Shown here one piece after another: positions 35,554 to 47,320 of a DNA stretch of 64,000 bases (position 1 is its first letter; every line of letters starts with the position of its first letter). This DNA is from Gigaspora rosea. Taxonomy: Eukaryota > Glomeromycota > Glomeromycetes > Diversisporales > Gigasporaceae. Where the stretch lies: NCBI GenBank assembly GCA_003550325.1, contig QKWP01000111.1, forward strand, positions 425,309-489,308, in the 5' to 3' direction. Below the pieces are notes generated by a model. It saw nothing but the letters and a program-made list of their open reading frames with translations, was not told the origin of the DNA and made no database searches. A program made the position numbers and the translations under genes.

Positions 35554-36967
35554 AGGGTGTAGTGACTTAGAGAAGTTGGTAAGTTGTCACCCCATATGGC
35601 AGGTCTAGGGTTCAAATCCTACTGGCGACGCTTTGAAAAAATAGATCTGTGTTCTGGTAACTGATTTTCATCAATCAGTTGGGTATATTACCTGTAGCCT
35701 TGGTATTCACCTTGAATAGGAGCTTTCAGGCGTAGTTGTGTACCATTACACAGACAAAGCTAAGGAACTGGAGAAACAGAAACCCATATGGGAAGTCCCG
35801 AGTAAGGAGGTAACAATGTTCTTCGATGGTGTTACCAGAACTAGAGTATCGGAAACTGGACCTGAAAAACTGAACGATAAAAGACCTTCGGAGGAGAGGG
35901 TCCACCAACTGGCTGCCGGAGACGCACCAGAGGAAAAGGACCTATGTTATGGAAGTAGGTACCAAAGGAAGAAAAACCATATGGCAACTAAAGCTAGGTA
36001 AATCGACCCTTCCGGGCTAACTGGATTGGAAGTTTGGGGTATTCGGGAAAGGACCGGTATGAAGGGAAAAGTAGGTACTGGGGTCAGAGTGAACCTTACA
36101 AGGGCAAAATTAGATAACTCAGGGTTCAAGGGTACTACTCTGACCACAAGTATTGGCCTCGGTTAATGCGCTGTTACTGCCCCCAGCGGGGTTAGACATA
36201 ATTCCGGCACACCCTAACCCTAAATCTAGTGGTACTCTAACCCAGCATTAAGCTTAATGCTGGTGGGCACTATTATAATAATGCCCCAGCGGGGTTAGAC
36301 ATAATTCTGGCCCACCCTAACTCTAAATCTAGGAACTCTAAAAACTAATTGTTCGAAGCAACATCCAATCACAGTAATGCATCTAGTATATGTACTGTGA
36401 TTGGATGTTGCTTTGAACAATTAGTTTTTAGGGTTCCTAGATTTAGAGTTAGGGTGGGCCGGAATTATGTCTAACCCTACCGGGGGCATTATCATGATAG
36501 TGCCCAACAGCATTAAGCTTAATGCTGGCAAAATTAGATTTGTGTAATATTACACGACACTAGCAGCATGTAACCAAAAATTATTTTTGCAAAAACAATG
36601 CACCGGGCCTTTGTATAATACGAGTCACGTGTATATATGCAGATCGGTATCAAAAAAGTAAAGTAATTTTGGGGTACATACAGGAGTATCAAAAAAGTAA
36701 ATGCAGGAGTATCAAAAACGTAAGATTTGCCTCTGTGGCTAGACGCAGATATGCCGTTCTTGGGGCCTTAGGTTCTTGGTAAATGTTGACCCTTGAAAGT
36801 ATTCTTGAATGGAGTCATGTAATTTTTAACTAGAATTTCCCCTAAGGGTGCTGTCAATGGAAAGTCAAGTTGGAGGTAAAAGTTTATAGTGGAACTTGGG
36901 GGTGAGACTTGGTAGACAGTATCTGGATAAACAGGGTACGGTGAGGCGTATTGAAGGAAAAAAAAAA
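35554..36967 (+). mobile_element. tRNA-headed, poly-A-tailed SINE-like retroposon with 15-bp TSD
   Basis: Direct repeats ATTAGTAAATTACTA flank it exactly (35539-35553 and 36968-36982). The 5' end has RNA polymerase III promoter-like boxes: A box ttagagaagttggt (35567-35580) and B box ggttcaaatcc (35609-35619). The 3' end has a run of 11 A. A G+C-richer body follows the head; an 87-residue open frame at 35738-36001 has no recognised match and may be chance. A palindromic MITE (36242-36528) is nested inside. About 1.1 kb without the MITE is long for a SINE, so it may be a composite or a retrotransposed non-coding RNA. Confidence 0.75.
36242..36528. mobile_element. palindromic MITE, arms about 135 bp
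   Basis: Both ends carry the self-complementary word cagcattaagcttaatgctg. The arms (ggggttagacataattctgg, ccaccctaactctaaatcta, gcaacatccaatcacagta) are near-perfect inverted copies around a short centre at about 36378. A partial direct copy of the arm (gcggggttagacataattcc) lies just outside at 36187-36241, so an earlier or second insertion is likely. Confidence 0.8.
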
Positions 36968-36982
36968 ATTAGTAAATTACTA

Positions 36983-38643
36983 TTTAATCCTGTTATTATG
37001 CAGCGATTTAACTATTAAAAAATAATAGTGTATCTGAATTAGATCTTTAAGCATTCTCTAGTTATTATTAATAATAAAAAAAGTTTAGCAAATGTCAAAC
37101 TAATGATAGCTAATGTTTAATGAATACTGCAATATTAATTTATTATTTATTTTAAGAATTAGACATGAATAAGTATGAGTTTGATGGTGCATATATTGGT
37201 TTTTTAGCTAAAGAATTGGATGAATATGAGAAATAAATAAGAAATTTAAGCAATTAGAATAGATTTTTTTTATTTCATTAATAAGAAATTTAAATATGAA
37301 TGTTTAATTTTATTTAATATAAAAGTTCAATTAAAACATTAACTATTTTGATGCACTAGAATTGTCTAACACATTAATTCAGAAAATTTCAAATATAATA
37401 CAAAAATTTAAGCATCAGCTCTAAAAACAAGTTAGTTAATAGCACAATCTCCAAATGACCATTGCAATATTTGATTTTAAACCAAAATTATTTGAAAAAG
37501 TATGGTTAAATTTATTGACAATTTTTTTTAATATAAAATTTATTAACTATTATATTTTTATGCAAATATATATATCTTATGCAGCTTATATAGGATCCCA
37601 GACATCTCTCATATAGGTTATGACTGTATTTTGACCAATTTTGAACTAATTTGCTAAAAATAACAAACCTATATTATTTAAATAACTTCTGATCCAGTAA
37701 TCAGAACTGAATAAACTTTTTAGTTAAATGCGCCTTACTGAAAGCTTTATTTTAAAAAAAAAGTTCATTTAAATTTGACTACTGGATGCCAAGATAATTG
37801 CTAAAAACTTTTTTTTTGCTTTTCAAATTTCAGGGTTTTTGCTAAAATGGATAATGTAAGACCTCTGTACTAGATATCTGGGATCTTGCTCAATTTTTGA
37901 GAATCTCTAAGTTAATACCTTATACCAAAACAGGCCCATATTTTATGTCATTAGTAATAGCACAATTTAAACTACTTTGCCATCCTGAAAATATTATCAA
38001 ATATTAATAATATTGTTATTTAGCTTCTCTAAGTTCTTTTCAAAGTTATGATCTAAAAATAAATTTAAAAATAAATTAAATTTTATTTAATGCATTTTCA
38101 AATTACTGAATAAATTCAAATGTATCTAGTTTATTAAGAATTTACTTGCTGCTCAAATATAAAGTGCTTAAAATTTGTGTATTTTCAATTATAAGTAAAT
38201 AAAAAATTCTGAATCAGTAACCATAAAGTGACAAATAACATATGTGAAAAAATCAGGTGCTCAAATAAGAAGTATCAAATAATTTACAGTAAAAGCCTAA
38301 AATCTTATATGGCTATTAAATATCAAAAAGCAGTGATTGTAACTAGTAATTGAAAATTTGGACTCAAGCCTGTTCTCATAAGAATAGTATAATAGCTATG
38401 GCTTATGCTTGCTAAAAAAATAAGCAAATCAATATAATAGTATAAATATGAAGTGCACATTCAAATAAATAGATATAATAATTAATTAAAATCCTAATCA
38501 TAGAAATTAGATAAGCATTTTTATCATTTTCTAGTTTGGTATAATATTATGTAGCTAATTATTATATACTGATGAGAATAAAATTATTATTTTACTGTTC
38601 TCAAAAAATTTTAATAGTAATAGTAAAAATTTACAAGTTTACT
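36983..38643. other. AT-rich region without a supported gene
   Basis: A short frame at 37165-37236 (MNKYEFDGAYIGFLAKELDE) looks coding-like but ends after 23 residues; no family is recognised. 38470-38640 aligns with 270-450 upstream of the oldest BTB-TLDc copy, so this is the start of a second copy of that old locus. Confidence 0.45.
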
Positions 38644-38987
38644 AAAATGCGCCTATGGTGTTGAACACCATGTTACACAATCTATTAGAATAGCCAATTA
38701 AAATTTAAGATCAGGTATAACATAAAATTTCATTTTTTGGTTATTTTTTAAAAAAACATTCATATCTCTAAAGTTTGCTTATGAAACCACCATTGGGGCT
38801 CTAATAAAAAAAATTCCTTGCTAAATTTGGTATAAACTATGCCCCCTGCCCCATCCCAGGTCTCACCCTAACCCTAAAGTAATTAAAATTTATTTTTTGT
38901 TTTATAAAAATTTATTTTTTTGTTTTTGTTACACAGATTTGCAAATCTAATTTACCCTATGGTGTTCAACACCATAGGCGCATTTTA
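38644..38987. mobile_element. GATCAGGTGT-family MITE (copy with ATGCGCC termini)
   Basis: Termini aaaatgcgcctatggtgttg and the inverted form caacaccataggcgcatttt. The core has agatcaggtataac, tatgaaaccacc, ctaataaaaaaaattccttg and ccctaaccctaa, shared with copies at 43272, 44960, 45664 and 49791. The homologous locus near 395-420 lacks the insert. Confidence 0.75.
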
Positions 38988-39117
38988 TAACATTTGAAAA
39001 TTTTATACTATTTACAAATCTATAATTGTGTTCTAAGAACATTAATTTCAAACATTGATCGTGATAATGCTTTTTTCCTTTTTTTAAAAATTATTACTTA
39101 GGTTTAATAAAATGTCT

Positions 39118-39446
39118 ATCAATAAAATGATGATATATACTTTTGAATGATATTAGCTTTGATGAAAATTTGTACTATCAATTAATAACCTTTTTGAAGA
39201 ATCTTTATTTTGAAAAAATAATTATTTTAAATTATTATAAATAAATAGAATTAATAATTTTTATTTTAATTAATTTTTTATGCCCTATAGTTTCCTTAAA
39301 AAATCTTGAAATTACTTACATACTATACTAGATCTTTTGATTACTTGTAGTTAATTTAATTTTTCTGTTGATTATCTTCAAATACTCCTTATTGAAATAT
39401 TGCATCTTGTCTTCAATTAAATTTTTCTTGTATTTATAAGATTACC
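39118..39446 (+). pseudogene. old BTB-TLDc copy, piece 1 of 3
   Basis: Aligns with 547-895: tctatcaataaaatgatgat, an intron remnant ending ttatgccctatag, and BACK-start remnants (gatcttttgattacttg; ctccttattgaaatattgca). It breaks at about 39446, where the insertion 39447-42724 begins, and resumes at 42725. Confidence 0.65.
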
Positions 39447-39902
39447 CTATAACAATTAGCAGCATGGAATAATACTGCAATACATATGAAAATTTGAATA
39501 TAGAACTATGAACCTGCACATAAATCTATATAAGACAATGTATGGGAAAGTATGTTTATAGCACATAATAAGGTGCAGATTTTGTGCAACAGTGCATGAC
39601 TAACATGCAATTCAATTTTATGTATTTTTCTCATGCATTTTTTTGTACATATTTTATGCAGATAACATATAATGCATATATCCATATATATAATATATAT
39701 TGCACATGCATTATTTTATTAACTAAATTTTATAATTTTGTTAATAAATTTTATAAGTTTCATTAACTAAATTTTGTATTTTATTAACTAACTTGAATTA
39801 TTTTATAAATAAATTTATAATACAAATACTTTAATTGCTAATCCAGATAAAATCAGCAGAATTTCTATATTAGAAATTGGAGAAAAATTCCTATGATATT
39901 AA

Positions 39903-40652
39903 CTATATGCTTCAATCTAAGCGGAATCAAATGAAAAGTATTTTTTTATTAAGTTAACGATACATATAGATTAATTAAAAGTTGTAGAGCTCGTCAAGGC
40001 ACATCTAACAGTAGTAAGATGATCTAAATTGGCCTAGTGGATAGCAAGTTATATTAAAAAATGATTGGCTGACTATATAAAATCTCTATATAAACATATT
40101 AGCGGATCAGCATAATTGGGCCTTTTTTCAATAAACTGTTACATGAAAAGTTGCTCCTAAGTAATATTGAAAACTAACAAATGAAGTGTTAGGCATTGTT
40201 AAATGAGTTGGTAATTATTAAGGATAAATTTGGAAGCTAATTTTCAAAAAAATGGCCCTTTTAACCTACTTTTGGCTTATAATTAAATACATGAATTTTA
40301 TAATGTTCTACATACTTAATTATAAATACAAAACTGGTTAAAAAGGCTGTTTTTGTGAAAATTCACTCTATAATAAATTTTTGTAAAATTTTTTGTTAAT
40401 TATCCTTGATTATAATTGGTCGATTTACCCAATTATACTAATCCGCTAATATGCCAAATATTGTTTACATAGAGATTTTATATAGTCAGCCAATCACTTT
40501 TTAATAATAACTCACTATCCACTAGGCCAATTTGAATGATATAATTACTGTTAAATGCATCTCGATGATTGCAACTTTTAATTAATTGATATATATCGTT
40601 AACTTAATAAAAACAATACTTTTCATTTGACTCTGCTCAGATTGAAGCATAA
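39903..40652. repeat. two-level nested foldback element
   Basis: The outer arms (atgcttcaatctaagcggaa at the left; the inverted form near 40640) are related to the quadruple palindrome at 47889-48697, as both carry ttaagttaacgatacat, agttgtagagctcgtc and ggcctagtggat. A second inverted pair sits in the middle: catattagcggatcagcata (about 40097) and tatactaatccgctaatatg (about 40435), so one foldback element is inserted in another. Confidence 0.7.
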
Positions 40653-40862
40653 TAAACATTTATATTGTACTTATTCTCAAAATTTACTATTGTCCTAATA
40701 TAGTAACTCTGCAGATCTTATCTAGATCATCAATTAATAATTTATATGCCAAATAAAAAATACTTCTAATTACTAAAACTACTAACTTAAAAATAATCTA
40801 GCAACCAATAATATTTAAAAAAACAAAGTAGTAGTGCCAAAATGAAGGTTAAAAAATTTAAG

Positions 40863-41402
40863 ATAACTACTCTAGAATAACTCCAATATATAGAAAGTAA
40901 TAAAAAATAAAAGAAAAAAATAATAGTAAAAAAAATAAAACTGCAATACCACCAAAAATGATAGTGATTCCAAAAAAGCAACTTCCAAGGCTATAATTAT
41001 TAAGGATATTAATGACCATCATATTAATGCACGAAATTATGATTATTAAGGATCTTAATGATCAATATGAAATTATAATCATTAAGGATCTTAACAATTG
41101 TGACTATTGTGATATCATGTACAAAAATTATGNACTACTCTAGAATAACTCCAATATATAGAAAGTACTTAACATTTAAAAAAAAAAATATTATTAAGTG
41201 CAAAAAATAACAAAAAAAACAACAAATGAATGTTTTTGTATGCATCAGTGTATAGAATTTATAATTATTAAGGATATTAATGACCATCATATTAATGCAC
41301 GAAATTATGATTATTAAGGATCTTAATGATCAATATGAAATTATAATCATTAAGGATCTTAACAATTGTGACTATTGTGATATCATGTACAAAAATTATG
41401 AT
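40863..41402. repeat. tandem duplication of about 270 bp with an N at the junction
   Basis: actactctagaataactcca through caaaaattatg is present twice, at 40866-41131 and 41134-41401, with an N near 41133. The copies differ by a long insertion/deletion in an A-rich part. The N makes an assembly join possible. Confidence 0.75.
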
Positions 41403-41565
41403 AAATAAAAATCTTAATGATTGTAACAATCATAATATTAATGCACTAAAATTATGATTATTAAGGAATCTTAATAATTGTGATGATTATGATACTATAT
41501 ACAGAAATAATTGTTAAAATTTATCATAACATCAGTCACTAAAATTTTGATCTTAAGAATCTTAA

Positions 41566-42084
41566 GGGTAGAGGATACATAGATCACTTATTATATGATT
41601 TTGGTAGTACAAATGATTTTATATAGAAATTAGAAATATGCTACTAATAAAACTTTTTATAATAACATTTAATTTTTGGTAAAATTTTTGTAATTTGTAG
41701 ATTAAAGCATGCTCTTTCTAATGATATAAATTTTAATAATAAAATATTTTTTAAAAAATATACTTGTATATATGGTAAAGTTCTCCGTAGTCAATCCAAA
41801 TTCTCCGTAGTTACACAAAATAGTTAATTTTGATTGGGTATATCATATGATCATCATATGATTTTTTGTAAACAAATAGTAATACCCAATTTTCAAGACA
41901 TGTTTCTCAGTAAATATTTAACCAATATTACTGATTTTACTACCATTAGAATCAGAAAAGTCTATTATACAACCTTTTATTATAAATTTAAAATTATTTG
42001 CTTAATAAAATTTTTTTTAATTTTAAAAAGAAAAAAATTGTACCACCAAAATCATATGATAAATGATCTATGTATCCTCTACCC
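41566..42084. mobile_element. 519-bp MITE with TTAA target duplication
   Basis: TTAA at 41562-41565 and 42085-42088. Termini gggtagaggatacatagatc and its reverse complement gatctatgtatcctctaccc match perfectly over 20 bp, and the arms continue through atgattttggtagtac. It shares the first eight bases GGGTAGAG with the 10.1-kb TTAA transposon, so it may be mobilised by a related transposase. It is inserted in an attaaggatcttaatgat repeat array. Confidence 0.85.
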
Positions 42085-42283
42085 TTAATGATTTGCACAT
42101 AAAAATTATAATTATGATTGTTAATAATCTTAATAATTGTGCACATTAGTGCACAAAAATTATAATCATTAAGAATCTTAATGATTGTGTATATCAGTGC
42201 ACAAAAATTATGTCATTAAGAATCTCAAAAATTGTGCATGTTAGTGTATGAAATTATATGATATTAAAATTAATACACATCAA

Positions 42284-42530
42284 TATATAGGTGTGAGTCA
42301 ATAGAAAAGGGACAAATCATTTTTAGTAAAATTTGTTTTATTTTTAAACTAAAATATTTTGACAATTATTTAATCAAATTGCTAAAGATTTTTTATTTTA
42401 ATCTTGAAATTATATAGAATTAAAATAAAAAATTTATTAAATTTATTAAAATAGTTGTTAAGATATTTATATTTAAAGTCAAAAAAACTTTTACTTAGAA
42501 AAAATTTGTCTCTTTTCTACTGACTTACCC
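42284..42530. mobile_element. decayed relative of the TA-type MITE at 2259
   Basis: The ends tgtgagtcaatagaaa and tttctactgacttac pair as inverted repeats, and the arms share aaatttgtttta and aaaatattttgac with the better copy at 2259-2503. Confidence 0.6.
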
Positions 42531-42724
42531 AGCAACTCACCCCAATATAGTTATAATACTATGCACGATAGTGCACAAATTTCAATTTTTTAAGTAATAA
42601 TATGTACTAAATTTTTGGAGATCAGTTTCCATGCAGTTTTTTTGTTGTGATTATAAAACCCGTGCTTACCTACATACGATTACATATTTATACATGCATT
42701 TTCATGTATTGAGTTTTTATAGAG

Positions 42725-43174
42725 CTAGTTTTAAAATGAAAATTTTAAGGTTCTGCAGAAATTTTGGAATGAAATTATTACAAAACACCAATTTTGGTTT
42801 AATTCTAATAATTTTACTACTCTTTAAGAGAATGCATTTTGTCACTTAAAATATGACAAATTACAATCTGTGATTTTAGGATAATTTATTTTGTGAAAAA
42901 AGCATAAGCTTCAAATTTACTATCTAATTATAAGGAATAGAATTAGGAGAATTTCAAACCTTTATAAATTACTCTTCAAAATTGTTTACATCTATTAGAC
43001 ATTTTCAAATTTCTGGTAATGAAGTTTTAAATAAAAATATATATATAAAAAATCTTCGAAGAAAAGTAGTAGAATGATATGGTAAAATTTTGCATCTTCA
43101 AATAAGCCTATTACATTTGCAATATTAACCTCGCAAAAAATTGATAGCTCAACTTTCTCCTCAAAATCAATATC
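42725..43174 (+). pseudogene. old BTB-TLDc copy, piece 2 of 3
   Basis: Aligns with about 910-1355: ggttctgcagaaattttgga, tgacaaattacaatctgtga, tttacatctattagacattt and the linker aatcaatatct. It is interrupted at 43174 by the foldback element and resumes at 49248 (tctataccttcttctataat). Confidence 0.75.
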
Positions 43175-43271
43175 TAGTGGCCTACTATATTATTGTGAAC
43201 ACTTTTCAAAAATTTATTCAGAGCTAAATATATAAGGTATTAAGCTAAAAATTAAATTATATATTCTTTAA

Positions 43272-43619
43272 TTGTAACTGCGGTTACTGTAACCCATCTC
43301 AACAAGCCAATCAAATTCTAAGATCAGGTGTAACATTACACATTTAAAAGTCAAAATAAACATTCGTTTTGCCAAAAATTGCTTCTAAATCAAAATTTCG
43401 CATATGAAACTACCTTTCGGTTTCTAACAAAAAAAATTTTTTGCTAAATTTTAATATAACTAAAGCCCTCTCTAACCCAAAAGCCTTACACAAGTCTCAC
43501 TCTAACCCTAACCTTAATCACACGGTTTTATTTTTATAGAAAATTTGGTTTGTTAGTCATGTTACACCTGATCTTAGTATTTACAGTTATAAAATTTATT
43601 CTGTAACCTATGGTTACAA
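43272..43619. mobile_element. GATCAGGTGT-family MITE
   Basis: Termini ttgtaactgcggttactgta and the inverted form tgtaacctatggttacaa. The core carries aagatcaggtgtaacattac and, near the right end, its inverted form gttacacctgatctt. 44960-45302 is a close copy (about 90% by eye). Confidence 0.8.
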
Positions 43620-43830
43620 ATCAATTAATTTTTCTTTAAATATATACCTTTTAAATAAAAAAAAGTTTAAAAAATTTTATACTACAGTTTTAAAATAATT
43701 AAGTTTAAATAGATTTTTTAATTTTTATATTTGACTGATTTTCCAAATTTTAATATAGTTTTCATAATAAACTAGAATTAATAATATAGTAATAGATGCA
43801 TAATTTTGCAAAACTCTTTCTAATGATCAC

Positions 43831-44067
43831 TTGTACACATATTCTGCAAAAACTTTAGTATTAATTTTGTATAAACTGAAGACATACTTACATAGGTCCT
43901 ATGGCGGCAGCTATTATTTAGGGATAGAGTTAATTGACTATCTTGCTAGTAGTCTTAGAGTTTATTACTCATCGTTTAGAGACAAAGTTAATAGACTGTC
44001 TGCTGACAAGTTCAGAGTTTATCACTCACTAGTAGTAGGAAAAGCCTTCCTGTGGTGTCCACCATAA
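43831..44067 (+). other. 78-residue open frame, unrecognised
   Basis: Reads ...LKTYLHRSYGGSYYLGIELI ... and includes a twofold-repeated pattern (LRVYYSSFRDKVNRL / FRVYHSLV). It lies in a G+C-richer patch (43880-44700) that differs from the foldback arms, so it belongs to another inserted sequence. No family is recognised and it may be chance. Confidence 0.25.
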
Positions 44068-44435
44068 GGTGAAAGTAAGGGCATATGAAGTTGATAAAGA
44101 AGAACCCACACTCCTTCCTTTCTACAAGTGAAACTTGTGTATCGGCCTCTCACTCAGTTTTTTCAAAAATTTTTTCAAAAGTGGCAATTTCAACTTACGC
44201 CCTCCAGAAGATTAACATTGTTTACATCTGAGAATGGAAACTCTAGTGCATGAAGTCACAAGAAGTCATGTGCTTGCAATGCTGCCAGGTGACCATGTGT
44301 TTTTGGTGAAGGACTAATGTTGGACAAATGGGATTAATTAGATTTTCACTTGGTGGATCTCAATCTCATAGAAGATGTAGGGTTATGTAGTTACATTCTT
44401 CATTGTAATATAGCGCTGAGATTATAGAGACNGTC

Positions 44436-44560
44436 TGCAGATTTGGACCAGACCCAAACAGGACTCATAGTTGAGTCTGGTCTGAAGTCTGAAATTAGTA
44501 AAATTTAGAGTCTAAGTCTGGTCTGATCCCAGACCAGACCCGGACTGGACCTAGAAGCAC
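44436..44560. repeat. cluster of CAGACC / GGTCTG words
   Basis: gaccagaccc, gtctggtctga, cagaccagaccc and ggactggacc recur in both orientations within about 120 bp, just right of an N near 44432. It resembles the subterminal word clusters at 16 kb, 26.5 kb and 62.9 kb. Confidence 0.65.
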
Positions 44561-44959
44561 TAGTCTCAATGAGATGAATTGAATGGTACCAAAATAATCT
44601 GACTCTGATCGATATGGCATGTGGTATTCATCATAGAACTTAGGTACACCGAATTAGACATATCTAATTATTAATTGTTTATAGAATACAAATCTTTGTC
44701 GATCTTAGGATTCTGTGATTAGAATTTAGTGATTTTAGGCTTGTTAGAATCGTCTCACTGAGGTGAACATTTTGGTAGTTAAATCATCAAAAATGGACTG
44801 GTGGATCAAAAGTTATTCAATATTAAAAATTATAAATATATAATAATATATATAAATATATATTTATATCAGATATATATTATATACAGTATATTATATT
44901 ATATATAGAACCTGATAATTGCTCTACCCCCCTACCTACCTAAAAAATCAGGTGATAAA

Positions 44960-45302
44960 TAGCGCTCCCCTAACCCATCCCAACAAGCCAATCAAATTCT
45001 AAGATTAGGTATAACGTTACACATTTGAAAAGTCAAAGCAAACGTTCATTTTGCCAAAAATTGCTTTTAAATCAAAATTTCACATATGAAACTACCTTTC
45101 GGTTTCTAACAAAAAAAATTTCTTACTAAATTTTATGTAACTAAAGTATCTCTCTAACCCAAAAGCCTTACACCAAGCCTCACTCTAACCCTAACCTTAA
45201 TCACACAGTTTTATTTTTATAGAAAATTTGGTTTGATAGGCACGTTACACCTGATCTTAGTATTTACAGTTATAAAAGTTATTCTGTAACCTATGGTTAC
45301 AA
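44960..45302. mobile_element. GATCAGGTGT-family MITE, left end truncated
   Basis: Nearly the same as 43272-43619 from taacccatcccaacaagcc to tgtaacctatggttac, but the expected left terminus is replaced by agcgctcccc. A TA-rich tract (44820-44905) precedes it. Confidence 0.75.
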
Positions 45303-45449
45303 ATCAATTAATTTTTATAATTAAGTTTTTAGCAAATTACTATAAAATTTATATGTAATAATCCAAATTTTAGCAAAGAGATTATAGAGACTGTACTGTA
45401 TAATTTTTATGAGTTTAGTATAGACTTTGACTATACCTATCTAGATCTA

Positions 45450-45535
45450 TTTTATTTTCTTTCTTTTTCTTTTTTTCTGCTTTGTTCTTTTCTTTCGTTT
45501 TTCCTTTTTCCCCCTTTTTTTTCTCTACTTGTACA
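45450..45535. repeat. pyrimidine-rich tract
   Basis: An almost pure T/C run (tttctttctttttcttttt ... tttcccccttttttttctct). No gene is associated with it. Confidence 0.8.
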
Positions 45536-45663
45536 AGGCAGCTAGACTGCACAGTTCACAATAAAAAAAGGCAAGATCGCTGAATGCAAAAAAAAATATA
45601 GTAATAGATGATCTTAAATTTTTTATTAATAAACTAGTAATTTTTTTTAAAGTAAATTTATTC

Positions 45664-45993
45664 ATCACCTCATGTGATGCACCTTATATGTCACTTTCCC
45701 AATCAAATTTCAAGATCAGGTATAATATTACATAATTAAAAATTTAAAACAAATGTTCATTTTAGCTTAAATCATCAATAACTTAAAATTAAGTATATGA
45801 AACTACTCTTAAGATTCTAGCAAAAAAAATTCCTTGCAAAATTTTACTATAATCTTCTTTTTAGCCCATACATACAATTTACACCTTACCCTAATCCTAA
45901 CTAATAAAAAAATAGGTTATTTTAATTGGTTTGATTTTACATTACACCTGATTTTATGATCTGCAACAGATGCAACAATATCACATATGTGAT
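45664..45993. mobile_element. GATCAGGTGT-family MITE, diverged copy
   Basis: Termini atcacctcatgtgatgc and the inverted atcacatatgtgat differ from other copies, but the core (aagatcaggtataatattac, tatgaaactact, attccttgcaaaattt) is the same family in the same order. The terminal sequence has therefore diverged or been swapped within the family. Confidence 0.65.
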
Positions 45994-46230
45994 ATATAAA
46001 TTATTTCTTTTTTAAATAAAATTATTTAGTATAACAAATTGCACATATCTTTAAAATTTTATAATTTTTCAAAATAATTTTAGTTAATTACTATATTAGT
46101 TATAGGACATGTTTTTTCAGAGATTTCAAATGCTGTTTTATATAAATCAAATAAGTTGACTCATCTAATTTTATATATAAATTTATGCAAAAAAATTATT
46201 TAAATTTAATTTATTTAAAAATATATATAT

Positions 46231-46562
46231 AGGTGTTCCCTATTAAAAGGGCCCATTTTTACATTTATCTCATTTTGAGATAATTGAGTTTAACCATTTG
46301 TTTTGATTTTCGGACTGATCTGGGATTAATCAAATTTCACAATTTTGATTGGTTAAATGTAGCAGGTGACTATCGGGTAGTCTCATGATGTGCTTCAACT
46401 TCGTTTAATATTTCTTTTATATTATCTCTATTTTTTATTATGCAAATCGACTTTCATTTATAATTGAAAAATGTCAATCATATTAAAATTTACATGAATC
46501 TAACAAAAATCCAATTTTTGAAAATTGTAAACATGGGCCCTTTTAATAGGGGACACCCTATA
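46231..46562. mobile_element. 332-bp MITE with AGGTGTTCCCTATT termini
   Basis: Left ggtgttccctattaaaaggg and right cccttttaataggggacacc are inverted repeats, with the arms extended by cccatttttac/gtaaacatggg. It is flanked by tata on both sides. No coding capacity. Confidence 0.85.
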
Positions 46563-47310
46563 TAAACCTTTCTTTAAATTTTAAATATATATTTTTTAGT
46601 ATTTAAATATCTTTAATTTAAAGTTTTAGTTCTTAACTTCAAATAGTTCAAAGAGAAAGTTTCTTTAAAGTTGATATATTTTTATCTTTACAACCCCTGT
46701 AAAGTTAAAGCAATAATATAATTAGTTAAATAATCTTTCAAAAATATGAAAGATACTATTAAGTAAAGGCTTCTTGTGTTCTAATTAAAAGTTAAAGAGG
46801 AAGTTCTTCTAATTCCAATAGTAGTTAAATCATCAAAATTAGCTTAGTAGATCCCAAGATACTTGGGGTCAAAGAAGAGAACATAGAGATTTGCAAATTC
46901 ACTATTACACAAAGTACAGTATTATAATTTATAATACTTTGTATAATAGTTAATTTGCAGTTCTCTATATCTTCTTTGACCCCAAGTATCTTGGGATCAA
47001 CCAAGCTGATTTTGATGATTTAATTACCATTGGAATTAGAGGAACCTTCTCTTTAACTTTTAATTAGAGCACAAGAAGCCTTTACTTAATAGCATCTTTA
47101 TATTTTTTGAAAAATTATTTTAACCAATCATATTATTATATAGGATGAGTCACTCATTTGACTTAAAGAACATAGTAAAGAATTGACTAACTTTAGTGGA
47201 AGATTCTCTTTGAATTACTTGGAGTTAAGAACTAAAACTTAAATTAAAGATTTTTAAATACTAAAGAATATATATTTAAATTTTAAGGAAGGTTTATATG
47301 TATATATATA
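46563..47310. repeat. 750-bp perfect-looking foldback (arms about 360 bp)
   Basis: The left arm runs from tataaacctttctttaaatt and the right arm ends aatttaaggaaggtttata. Internal pairs include agttcttaacttcaaat with its inverse and cccaagatacttggggtc with its inverse. The centre, near 46920, is itself a palindrome (tacaaagta...tactttgta). No protein seen. Confidence 0.85.
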
Positions 47311-47320
47311 TTTTTTTAAA

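Larger units (their letters stand above)
39447..42724. mobile_element. about 3.3-kb composite insertion splitting the old pseudogene
   Basis: Defined by the interruption of the pseudogene: ...tataagatta on the left and gttttaaaatgaaaatttta on the right join as a continuous BACK-region sequence when compared with 888-925. No clear common termini are seen and no transposase is readable. Contents: a nested palindrome (39903-40652), a tandem segmental duplication (40863-41402), arrays of attaaggatcttaatgat, a TTAA MITE (41566-42084) and a decayed TA-type MITE (42284-42530). Confidence 0.5.

Noticed and set aside
35555..35640. functional tRNA gene
   Set aside because: A and B boxes are good, but the acceptor ends do not pair well, and the unit continues into a body with poly-A and a target duplication. 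It is a retroposon head.
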